This document shows positions 9,312-16,462 of a stretch of 64,000 nt of DNA, in pieces. Origin of the DNA: Emticicia soli (GTDB lineage: Bacteria > Bacteroidota > Bacteroidia > Cytophagales > Spirosomataceae); the NCBI RefSeq assembly GCF_037860775.1, contig NZ_JBBEWC010000003.1, positions 1 through 64,000 on the forward strand. The letters are read 5' to 3'. The notes under the pieces are model-generated. The model saw only the letters and a program-made list of their open reading frames with translations, searched no databases and was not told the origin of the DNA. Position 1 is the first letter of the stretch; every line of letters starts with the position of its first letter. The position numbers and the translations under genes are program-made.

Positions 9312-9980
9312 TTATTTCTCAAAATTAAAGATTATGCTCACAAAAGGCATAATCGGCGCATCGTACTTAAAGCGACCGAAGTCAACATCCTTATTGTTTC
9401 TACGATAGCGTGCATTATACTGTGTAAACAAAAAGCTTATGCCAACTTTCACGGTTAGTTCTTCCTGAGGCCTGAAGCCAACATACACTTCGTTGTTGGT
9501 GAGGCCACGGCCACCAAAAGCCAGATTGAGGCGTGGTGGAGTAAAGCTTAGTGAATCTAAACGCTGTGTTGTTGTATTATTTACAGTAAGCGAATCTCTT
9601 TTTCCGCCAAAAGCAAAACCAATTAAATCAATGTTTGCACCTATTAACACTTTTTTGCTTTTAAATTCGACGATAAGCGGAATATTGATTGCATTTATGT
9701 TTGCTCTCGGATGCGGAATCACGCTCACACCTTTATTTTGCGACGTTGCACCTGTATAGGATTTATCTTTAGCAAAGAAAGTAGTTAATCTGAAACCTGT
9801 TCCGATAGCAAAATTACTCTTTTTGCCCATTACCAGAGTCTGGCTATACATAAACGATGGCACCGAGGTTTTTTTATCAAACCCATAACCTAACGAATAA
9901 TGTTCAATTACACGCATTTGCTGTGCAAATGAGGTATTGAGCCCAAATAGAGTTAATGCTAAAATCAGTAATTTTTTCAT
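9312..9980 (-). CDS. Outer-membrane beta-barrel protein, function unknown
   Basis: The 222 residues have a clear signal peptide (MKKLLILALTLFGLNTSFA, then QQ). Alternating hydrophobic beta strands follow, ending in aromatic-terminated IIFNFEK, as in small Bacteroidota barrels of the OMP_b-brl/PorT-like type. No catalytic motif is visible. It lies 39 bases downstream of fabH and 44 bases upstream of efp on the same strand, so it may be co-transcribed with the lipid/translation block; this gives no specific clue to its role. PorT itself cannot be claimed from the sequence alone. Confidence 0.75.
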   Translation of the reverse strand: MKKLLILALTLFGLNTSFAQQMRVIEHYSLGYGFDKKTSVPSFMYSQTLVMGKKSNFAIGTGFRLTTFFAKDKSYTGATSQNKGVSVIPHPRANINAINIPLIVEFKSKKVLIGANIDLIGFAFGGKRDSLTVNNTTTQRLDSLSFTPPRLNLAFGGRGLTNNEVYVGFRPQEELTVKVGISFLFTQYNARYRRNNKDVDFGRFKYDAPIMPFVSIIFNFEK

Positions 9981-10019
9981 TTTACTGCGTTGTATAGATA
10001 ATGTTTTATGTTTACTTTT

Positions 10020-11006
10020 TTAGTAGGCCCACTTAATATAAGCCGACCCCCACGTGAAACCACCACCAAAAGCAGCCAGAATCAGGTTGTCACCTTTTTT
10101 TAGCTGTTTTTCGTAGTCGAACAAACAAAGAGGGATAGTTCCGGCAGTGGTATTGCCGTAGTTCTGAATATTAAGCATTACTTTTTCGTCGCCAATGCCC
10201 ATACGGCGAGCCGTAGCATCAATAATACGTTTATTGGCCTGGTGCGGTACCAACCACGAAATGTCGTCACCGCTAAGGCTATTACGTTCCATGATTTCAG
10301 CCGATATATCAGCCATATTGGTTACTGCAAATTTGAATACAGATGGTCCTTCCTGATGAATATAGTGTAGGCGTTGGTCAACTGTTTCATGCGATGCAGG
10401 GAAGCGGCTTCCGCCACCTTTCATGATTAAGTGGTTTTCTCCTGTTCCGTCTGAACGCAACAGAAAATCCATCAATCCGTTTTCTTCGGTAGTAGGTTCT
10501 AGCATTACTGCACCTGCACCATCACCAAACAATACACAAGTGGTGCGGTCGGTATAATCAATAATGGCCGACATCTTATCTGCGCCAATAACAATTACTT
10601 TTTTGTATCTGCCTGATTCAATAAACTGCGAACCGGTAGATAAAGCATATAAAAAGCCAGAACAAGCAGCCAGAATATCGAAGCTGCCAATAGACGGAAT
10701 ACCGCATTGGGTACATACCAGATTGGCTGTTGAGGGAAACATGTAGTCGGGGGTTACCGTCGCACATATTACTAAATCTACTTCTTCGGGCTGTGTGTTT
10801 GTTTTTTTAAGGAGACCCTTTACGGCTTCAGCTGCCATGTGAGATGTAGCAAGACCTTCTCCTCGTTGAATATGGCGTTGTTTGATACCTGTTCGGGTGG
10901 TTATCCACTCATCACTGGTTTCCACGATTTTAGATAAGTCGTCGTTTGTCAAAATATCTTCAGGCACGTAGCCATGAACACCTGTGATAGCTGCTCTGAG
11001 TTTCAT
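10020..11006 (-). CDS. fabH: 3-oxoacyl-ACP synthase III (KAS III)
   Basis: Condenses acetyl-CoA (or branched acyl-CoA) with malonyl-ACP to start fatty-acid chains. At 328 residues it has normal FabH length. The catalytic triad is visible: Cys115 in ILAACSGF, His255 in VPHQANKR and Asn285 in QNYGNTTAGT. It is followed by the GGGFTWGS C-terminal loop. Gene order DUF177, rpmF, plsX, fabH is the classic fatty-acid/phospholipid cluster. A terminator-like hairpin overlaps the plsX stop just upstream, so fabH may have its own promoter in the 144-base gap. Confidence 0.97.
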   Translation of the reverse strand: MKLRAAITGVHGYVPEDILTNDDLSKIVETSDEWITTRTGIKQRHIQRGEGLATSHMAAEAVKGLLKKTNTQPEEVDLVICATVTPDYMFPSTANLVCTQCGIPSIGSFDILAACSGFLYALSTGSQFIESGRYKKVIVIGADKMSAIIDYTDRTTCVLFGDGAGAVMLEPTTEENGLMDFLLRSDGTGENHLIMKGGGSRFPASHETVDQRLHYIHQEGPSVFKFAVTNMADISAEIMERNSLSGDDISWLVPHQANKRIIDATARRMGIGDEKVMLNIQNYGNTTAGTIPLCLFDYEKQLKKGDNLILAAFGGGFTWGSAYIKWAY

Positions 11007-11110
11007 TTTACAATTTTTTCCAACCCCTTAAACAGATAGGAGAAATTAAGTTTTCTTTTCTATTACTGGGGTTAGTTTATCAGTAAGAAAAGTATTGATT
11101 ATTAACAAAA

Positions 11111-11154
11111 ATAAGCCCGTAATGTTGTTTTGAGGCTTTACATTACAGGCTTAT
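11111..11154 (-). terminator. Hairpin overlapping the plsX stop codon
   Basis: Arms of 15 bases pair at 14 positions (ATAAGCCcGTAATGT with ACATTACaGGCTTAT) around a 14-base loop. The minus strand continues into a T-rich tract. The plsX TAA lies inside the stem. It probably causes partial termination between plsX and fabH. Confidence 0.65.
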
Positions 11155-12095
11155 CTATTTTCGTATGCTTCTACAATTTGTTCTGTTACCTTTGATTCAA
11201 CCTGGCGTTTTGCCAAGAAAATCATGTTTTTGATGGCTTCAGGACTAGATATGCCATGCGCAACAATTACGTTGCCTTTGATACCGATAATCGGGCTACC
11301 GCCGCCTACTTCGTAGTTCATGCGGTCAATCAAAGGGTCTTGTATACCTTGCTCTGCAGCATATTCATACAGCGATTCACCCATTTTAAAAATTACGTTT
11401 CCTGTAAACCCTTCTGTAACAATTACGTCGGCTTTGCCATCAAACAAATCACGACCTTCAACGTTACCGATAAAGTTTATTTTCTTGTTGATTTTTAACA
11501 ACTGGTAAGCTGCCTGTGCAACAGTTGAGCCTTTTTGTTCTTCTTCGCCAATGTTAAGCAAAGCTACTTTCGGGCGTTCAATGCCAAACGAAAACTTGGC
11601 GTAAAGCGAGCCTAACTCGGCAAACTCGGCCAATACCTCTGGTTTACAGTCGGCATTTGCGCCTATGTCGAGCATAAGGCTGTATCCGCCATTTTTTAAA
11701 GGGAAAAAACCGGCAATGGGTGGGCGTTGAATATTGCCTACGGTTTTAAGCGTAAACAACGAGCCAACCATCATAGCACCTGTGTTTCCGGCACTACAAA
11801 AGGCATCTACTTGCTTTTCTTTTAAAAGTTTAAACCCAACTCCAATGCTGGAATTGGGTTTTTGAGAAAATGCCCTAGTAGGATGCTCACTCATCTCGAT
11901 AATGTCATCTGCATTAACCATTTCAATAGCATGGGCAGGATATTTTAACGTTCGTAAAATATCTAACATTACTCCCTGCTTACCCACCAATACAATTTTT
12001 GTACCTTCAGGCAAATGGTTAGCAGCTAATACGGCACCTTCGACAATGGCTTTGGGAGCATAATCGCCTCCCATAGCATCAACGGCAATTTTCAT
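11151..12095 (-). CDS. plsX: Phosphate acyltransferase PlsX
   Basis: Converts acyl-ACP to acyl-phosphate, the donor for PlsY in phospholipid synthesis. Family signatures are the start MKIAVDAMGGDYAPK, the NADDIIEM segment, the SAGNTGA motif and the C-terminal GVNGNVI-like loop (here GIKGNVIVAHG). At 314 residues it is slightly shorter than some homologues (about 330-350) but complete at both ends. It sits between rpmF and fabH on the minus strand, the conserved arrangement. Its stop codon lies in a hairpin. Confidence 0.96.
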   Translation of the reverse strand: MKIAVDAMGGDYAPKAIVEGAVLAANHLPEGTKIVLVGKQGVMLDILRTLKYPAHAIEMVNADDIIEMSEHPTRAFSQKPNSSIGVGFKLLKEKQVDAFCSAGNTGAMMVGSLFTLKTVGNIQRPPIAGFFPLKNGGYSLMLDIGANADCKPEVLAEFAELGSLYAKFSFGIERPKVALLNIGEEEQKGSTVAQAAYQLLKINKKINFIGNVEGRDLFDGKADVIVTEGFTGNVIFKMGESLYEYAAEQGIQDPLIDRMNYEVGGGSPIIGIKGNVIVAHGISSPEAIKNMIFLAKRQVESKVTEQIVEAYENR

Positions 12096-12186
12096 ACAAG
12101 GAATGGCTTTAGTGAATAAATATGGTCTTGTTTCTGAGTACTTAACTTACACAAGAGCAAATCAGAACCAAGTATTTACTTGAGTA

Positions 12187-12378
12187 TTAAGCTTTTTCGT
12201 AGCTTTCAACCACTAATTTACCTTTGTAATACAAATTTCCTTCGAATACGTGCGCGCGGTGACGTAGGTGAATCTCACCTGTTGTTGCATCTACCGACAA
12301 TGCTTTTGTTGACAAAGCATCGTGCGTTCTACGTTTATCTCTTCTTGTTGTCGAATGTCTTCGTTTTGGATGTGCCAT
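12187..12378 (-). CDS. rpmF: 50S ribosomal protein L32, zinc-free form
   Basis: Large-subunit ribosomal protein of 63 residues. It starts with the diagnostic MAHPKRRHSTTRRDKRRTH. The region that carries four zinc-binding cysteines in many L32 proteins has none here (TGEIHLRHRAHVFEGNLYY), so this is a cysteine-minus variant. It lies 64 bases after the DUF177 gene and 91 bases before plsX, the standard order. An unrelated reading frame on the opposite strand covers the same bases and is treated as a shadow. Confidence 0.96.
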   Translation of the reverse strand: MAHPKRRHSTTRRDKRRTHDALSTKALSVDATTGEIHLRHRAHVFEGNLYYKGKLVVESYEKA

Positions 12379-12442
12379 CTTTAAATCTAATTTAACTAAT
12401 ACCTACTTCCCGGTATTAATATTTTTTGTACTTATGTTTGTC

Positions 12443-12997
12443 TTAATTTTGTCCGTCTTTTAAGTTCTTCAGCGATAGTAGAGCTGCCCAACGTGGGTCT
12501 ATAACCTCATTCTCTTTTTCTTCTTCTACTGTGTCTTCGTCTGTCGAGTATATAAACTTATCATCTTCTTCCTGCTCTTCTTCATTTCTGAATCGTGGGT
12601 GGAGCTTCTTCATCGGAAGCGAAACCGCGATAAAGTCATAAATGTGTTGAGCGAGATTAATAGTTGCGGTATTTTGTGGAATCATCTCTATTTCGTCGGT
12701 GATTTCTTCATGTCGGTCACCAAACTTATAGATATATCTTTCTTTTACATGAATAGGTTCATCGAAGGGTTCCAGGCTTCGGTCACAAGTTAATCCTATT
12801 ACGCCTTCAATGTCAAAAAACAATTGCAATAGTGCCGAGTTTTTGTCAAGAATTACTTCAGCCTTAAACTGGCCGCTTGTAATAATATCTTGTTCAAAAA
12901 ACTCAAAAAATTCATTACCTCCTTCAAATTCATAAGTATAACGCTTATTTTCGAGGCCCTGAATGTGAATGTCATATTTTGATACTACCTTGCTCAC
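12443..12997 (-). CDS. DUF177 (YceD-like) protein
   Basis: Member of the DUF177/YceD family, linked to 23S rRNA and ribosome metabolism and almost always next to rpmF. About 184 residues: a KYDIHIQGLE start, a beta-rich core with DIEGVIGLTCDRSLEPF, and an acidic Glu-rich tail. The family often has CxxC at that point; here the second Cys is Ser. I chose the GTG at 12997 (MSKVVSKYD). An upstream TTG at 13018 lies inside a -7 box (TAAATTTG, minus strand, 13016-13023) and so would probably not be transcribed. It diverges from the PAP2 gene. Confidence 0.88.
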   Translation of the reverse strand: MSKVVSKYDIHIQGLENKRYTYEFEGGNEFFEFFEQDIITSGQFKAEVILDKNSALLQLFFDIEGVIGLTCDRSLEPFDEPIHVKERYIYKFGDRHEEITDEIEMIPQNTATINLAQHIYDFIAVSLPMKKLHPRFRNEEEQEEDDKFIYSTDEDTVEEEKENEVIDPRWAALLSLKNLKDGQN

Positions 12998-13015
12998 GTT
13001 TTTACAGAAAGGTTG

Positions 13016-13023
13016 CAAATTTA
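13016..13023 (-). promoter_or_regulatory. Predicted -7 box of the DUF177-rpmF-plsX operon
   Basis: TAAATTTG on the minus strand matches TAnnTTTG. The -33 region is weak (TTTC, about 19 bases away). It decides between the two candidate DUF177 starts. Confidence 0.4.
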
Positions 13024-13059
13024 CTGCTAATTTTGGAATTAAGAAAGTTTTTAGAGAAA

Positions 13060-13698
13060 ATGCTTAAAATTCTTACAAATCACCGAATATTTTTTAGTTT
13101 ATTCTTTTTATGGTTCATCATTCTGGCTTGTTTACAGATAGCTTTTACACCAACCGAAATGATGTTTTGGGTAAACGAGCACAATAATCCGATTCTTGAT
13201 ACTGCTTTTGGTTTAATTACCCTCCTCGGCGAAGATGGTATCTGGTTGGTGCCGCTACTGGTTTATTTGTACCAATACTTTAAGCAGCGGAAAGATGTGA
13301 AAAACAAAGCAATAATGCTCATAATTATTTGGATTACCAAAGGAATTATATCTATTGCCCTGAAAAATCTTTTTAACCTGCCCCGACCAATGGAAGTTTA
13401 TGAGTTGTCAGGCAGGTTTATTCATGTTATTAAAGGGCTTGAAATACACCACTGGCAGAGCTTTCCGTCGGGGCATACATTTACTGCTTTTGCTTTTGCC
13501 TGTTTTTTTATGTTGGTAGCCCGCAACAATGCGCTTGGTTTTTTATGGTTGGGGCTGGCTATGCTGGTGGGGTACTCAAGAGTATATTTATTTCAACATT
13601 TCCCGAGAGATGTTTTCACCGGAAGCATACTAGGCGTGGCAGTGGTGCTTGGGGTTGTGCTATTTAGTAAGGGTAAAAAATGGGAAGTTGCTTTCTGA
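13060..13698 (+). CDS. PAP2-family membrane phosphatase
   Basis: Integral-membrane phosphatase of the PAP2 superfamily, acting on a lipid phosphate or pyrophosphate such as undecaprenyl-PP or phosphatidic acid. About 212 residues with five to six hydrophobic helices. The three PAP2 motifs are all visible: KNLFNLPRP, SFPSGHTF and the SRVYLFQHFPRDV block with catalytic His and Asp. The start is the ATG at 13060, after purine-rich TTTAGAGAAA; an upstream in-frame start at 12979 would overlap the divergent DUF177 gene. It converges on rsgA. Substrate cannot be assigned; lipid A or undecaprenyl recycling are the main options. Confidence 0.9.
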   Translation: MLKILTNHRIFFSLFFLWFIILACLQIAFTPTEMMFWVNEHNNPILDTAFGLITLLGEDGIWLVPLLVYLYQYFKQRKDVKNKAIMLIIIWITKGIISIALKNLFNLPRPMEVYELSGRFIHVIKGLEIHHWQSFPSGHTFTAFAFACFFMLVARNNALGFLWLGLAMLVGYSRVYLFQHFPRDVFTGSILGVAVVLGVVLFSKGKKWEVAF

Positions 13699-13742
13699 AA
13701 ATAAAGCATTGAAAAAGAAAAAAATTGTATAAAGCTAACAGC

Positions 13743-14675
13743 CTACTTTCTGTTGTCTTCTCCCAAGGCCATGCTCAGGTAACTTGCGTAACGGCTTTCA
13801 GCAATGGTGCCTTCTACTACGGCTTCTTTTACGGCACATTTGGGCTCATCTATGTGCATGCAGTTATGAAAGCGGCATTCGCCTAGCAATTCTCTCATTT
13901 CGGGGAAATAATGGCTAATTTCTTCTTTTTCGATGTCGGCTAACCCTAGTTCTTTGATACCTGGTGAATCGATAATGAAAGTGCCGGTAGAGATTTCAAA
14001 CATTTCGGCAAATGTAGTGGTGTGTACACCTTTATTGGCGAAAGTAGAGATTTCGGAAGTAGGCAAATCTAAATCAGGTGCAATGGTATTCACTAAAGTT
14101 GATTTGCCAACGCCTGAATGCCCTGCTATTAGAGACACTTTCCCTTCAAGTATTTCTTTAAAGGCTGCTACGCCTATGTTGTTGGTAGCCGATGTGAACA
14201 AACAGCGGTAACCCATGCTTTCGTATAGGTCGGCAAGTTCTTCCTGATATGCTACTTGCTCTTCGGTAAGTACATCTAATTTATTAAATACCAGAACGGT
14301 TGGGATTCGGAACGATTCGGCTGAAACTAAAAAACGGTCGATAAACCCAAGCGAGGTTCTCGGAAAAGTAAGTGTTACAATTAATACGGCTTGGTCTATA
14401 TTCGATGCTAATAAGTGTCCATGCGCTGTTTTATGCACCGATTTTCTGATAATATAGTTGTCTCGGGGCAGAATATCATAGATAATGCCCGTGTTTTCGG
14501 TCTCATTTTCTATGTCATACGCTACTTTGTCGCCTACGGCAATAGGGTTGGTTACCTTTAAATCTTTGATTTTAAATTTCCCCTTTAAACGACACTGCAA
14601 AATGCTCCCTTCGGTAGTACGAACCTCATACCACGAGCCTGTAGAACGCATAACTAAGCCGATTGTCTGACTCAA
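13743..14675 (-). CDS. rsgA: Ribosome biogenesis GTPase RsgA
   Basis: Circularly permuted GTPase that checks late 30S assembly. The 310 residues contain an N-terminal OB fold (GLVMRSTGSWYEVRT), then G4 NKLD (131-134), G1 GHSGVGKS (185-192), G3 DSPGIKELG, and a C-terminal zinc site with Cys-x4-Cys-x-His and a later Cys (CRFHNCMHIDEPKC). The family-typical N-terminus GLVxxSTGSWY supports the TTG start at 14675; an ATG at 14651 would cut into it. It converges on the PAP2 gene with a 44-base gap. Confidence 0.96.
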   Translation of the reverse strand: MSQTIGLVMRSTGSWYEVRTTEGSILQCRLKGKFKIKDLKVTNPIAVGDKVAYDIENETENTGIIYDILPRDNYIIRKSVHKTAHGHLLASNIDQAVLIVTLTFPRTSLGFIDRFLVSAESFRIPTVLVFNKLDVLTEEQVAYQEELADLYESMGYRCLFTSATNNIGVAAFKEILEGKVSLIAGHSGVGKSTLVNTIAPDLDLPTSEISTFANKGVHTTTFAEMFEISTGTFIIDSPGIKELGLADIEKEEISHYFPEMRELLGECRFHNCMHIDEPKCAVKEAVVEGTIAESRYASYLSMALGEDNRK

Positions 14676-14992
14676 AATTTATTGATTTTTAGTGAATTTA
14701 ATGTTTTCTTAAAAATTTAAGATTAATCTTAAATTAATCTTAAAAATATTATATAAATGTCTGTACTAGTCTTAAATATAACACTATAAGAGATTTGTAC
14801 AAATCGTAGAACCAAATTTAGTATTTATGTGTTTTTATTTGCTGATTCTTAATTATTGCTACAAAAGAAAAATAATTTACCGTTTAATAAAAAATTAAGA
14901 TTTTTTTAAGTATTTGTCGCAACATTTTACTCAATTCTTACGTTTATTAGGTATCAAACAATCTCTATTATTTAAACAAATCTGATACAACA
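14676..14992. other. AT-rich intergenic region with nested palindromes
   Basis: This 317-base gap separates divergent rsgA and a 37-residue ORF. It holds a perfect 22-bp palindrome at 14714-14735 (AATTTAAGATT mirrored), followed by a further copy of TTAATCTTAAA. These lie close upstream of rsgA and could be an operator. A weak promoter-like TACGTTTA lies upstream of the small ORF. I see nothing else. Confidence 0.5.
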
Positions 14993-15106
14993 ATGAAAAA
15001 GGGAGTATTATTCGGACTAGCCGCTGTAGCTGTGGGAGTTGTAGTTATTTCTTTGACTAAGAAAACCAAACCAACATTACCTTATTACAGACCTTATGTA
15101 AGATAA
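14993..15106 (+). CDS. 37-residue single-helix membrane peptide
   Basis: A very short ORF: MKKG start, one hydrophobic helix (residues about 4-21, rich in Val/Ala/Gly/Leu), then a basic, Pro/Tyr-rich tail ending RPYVR. The whole frame from ATG to TAA stands alone: about 300 bases of non-coding DNA precede it and a strong terminator (15220-15244) follows about 115 bases later. This fits a self-contained transcription unit. The Lys-start/TM/basic-tail layout suggests an inner-membrane small protein. I do not recognise a family and coding is inferred from layout only. Confidence 0.5.
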   Translation: MKKGVLFGLAAVAVGVVVISLTKKTKPTLPYYRPYVR

Positions 15107-15219
15107 TTTTGCAACATGAATTGTAGCCAAAAAAGTTTTACTCACATATCAGATTCTCTTTATTGCTTGTATTTACGTGAAACAAGTACAGAGGCTCTGT
15201 TGTCTATAAAATATTGCTA

Positions 15220-15244
15220 GTAGGGCGTATTAGCTGCGCCCTAC
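15220..15244. terminator. Terminator between the small membrane peptide and the heptose kinase gene
   Basis: Perfect 8-bp GC-rich stem (GTAGGGCG / CGCCCTAC) with a 9-base loop, then GTATTTTTTATT on the plus strand. It serves the small plus-strand unit and perhaps also the converging minus-strand gene ending at 15252. Confidence 0.8.
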
Positions 15245-15251
15245 GTATTTT

Positions 15252-16232
15252 TTATTTGTTGTTTTTCTGGTACTCTGCTCTAAGCTTTTCTTTTTCAATA
15301 GGTACTACCCCTACGTATTCGCAAACAAGACCACCGCCCAGATTTGATAACTCTGCAATAGCTTTTGGCGATAGTTTTAAGCCTAAACAAATGGCTGCAA
15401 TACTTACTACTGTATCGCCGGCGCCCGATACATCGGTTATGCTTCTAAGGTGCGCAGCTATGTGGTGTACTTCGTTCTGAAAATCGATAAAAACGCCTCT
15501 TTCAGAAAGCGTCAGAAAAATACCGTTTACACCTAGTGTTTTTTTAGCTTCAGCAACTACTTTTTTTAAGTCTTCCAGGTTATCGGCATTAAAATCTATT
15601 TTTAAGCCCTCTTTTAACTCTTTCAGATTCGGTTTGAATAAATCGGTGCCCTGATAATGCGTAAAATTACGCTTTTTAGGGTCAACAATTGTTGGAATAT
15701 TATGCTGCTTGGCAAATGCCACAATTTGCTGAATACTCTGTTGGTCTAAAACACCTTTGTCGTAATCTTCAAATATTACTACCTGACACGACGGAATCAG
15801 CGATTTCGCTTTTTCAATCAATGAAGTTCTTTCATCAGCATTGATAGGCGTATCCATTTCTGAGTCTATTCTTACTACATGCTGCGAGCCCGCCATAATA
15901 CGTTGCTTTACTGTTGTTACACGGTTTGGGCTTTGTATGATACCCTCAACAGGTAAAGTATTATTATTCAATAACTCGATTAAATCTTTTGCTTCGGGGT
16001 CGGTGCCTACAACCGAACACAAAACGGGTGTGGCACCAAGCGATTTTATATTCATGGCCACGTTTCCGGCACCTCCAAGGCGTATCTCCTTACGTTTTAC
16101 ATTTACAACAGGTATGGGAGCTTCAGGCGAAATTCTTTCTACTTTTCCGAATATGTAAGAGTCAATCATTACATCGCCTATGATTAAGACCCGAAGATTA
16201 TCGAAAGAATCGAAAATTTGATTTACAGTCAT
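15252..16232 (-). CDS. D-glycero-beta-D-manno-heptose-7-phosphate kinase (RfaE1/HldE kinase-domain type)
   Basis: PfkB-family sugar kinase matching the stand-alone kinase domain of HldE/RfaE, which makes heptose-1,7-bisphosphate for LPS core synthesis. The 326 residues show RISPEAPIPVVNV, the GGAGNVAMNIKSLG substrate loop (from 53), FEDYDKGV, and the GAGDT anion hole with catalytic Asp273. The nucleotidyltransferase half is absent, as is usual where HldA and HldC are separate. Other ribokinase-like sugar kinases are possible, but the N-terminus is characteristic. A -7-like box TAGTTTTG lies at 16294-16301 on the minus strand. Confidence 0.88.
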   Translation of the reverse strand: MTVNQIFDSFDNLRVLIIGDVMIDSYIFGKVERISPEAPIPVVNVKRKEIRLGGAGNVAMNIKSLGATPVLCSVVGTDPEAKDLIELLNNNTLPVEGIIQSPNRVTTVKQRIMAGSQHVVRIDSEMDTPINADERTSLIEKAKSLIPSCQVVIFEDYDKGVLDQQSIQQIVAFAKQHNIPTIVDPKKRNFTHYQGTDLFKPNLKELKEGLKIDFNADNLEDLKKVVAEAKKTLGVNGIFLTLSERGVFIDFQNEVHHIAAHLRSITDVSGAGDTVVSIAAICLGLKLSPKAIAELSNLGGGLVCEYVGVVPIEKEKLRAEYQKNNK

Positions 16233-16431
16233 TCAAAAATGGATTTCTTATTATCGAATGGATTATTTATTGCTTGTTTCTAGTCTGAAGATGCAAAACT
16301 ACGGATTATTAAACGATTTTTTTAAAAAATCATACATTTTGGCAGAGCGATTGCGTTATCAATAAGCAGATATTTTTTTACATCAGCCGGATTTAGTATC
16401 AATGAAACGCAATAATCTGACAGATAAAGAT

Positions 16432-16439
16432 TACATTTG
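16432..16439 (+). promoter_or_regulatory. Predicted -7 box of the PD40-OmpA gene
   Basis: TACATTTG matches TAnnTTTG exactly and lies 23 bases before the ATG. No convincing -33 element is present. Confidence 0.4.
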
Positions 16440-16462
16440 CCATACCGACTACCAACAAAACT

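Noticed and set aside
12180..12395. Plus-strand frame over rpmF
   Set aside because: It covers the L32 gene on the opposite strand; L32 is unmistakable.
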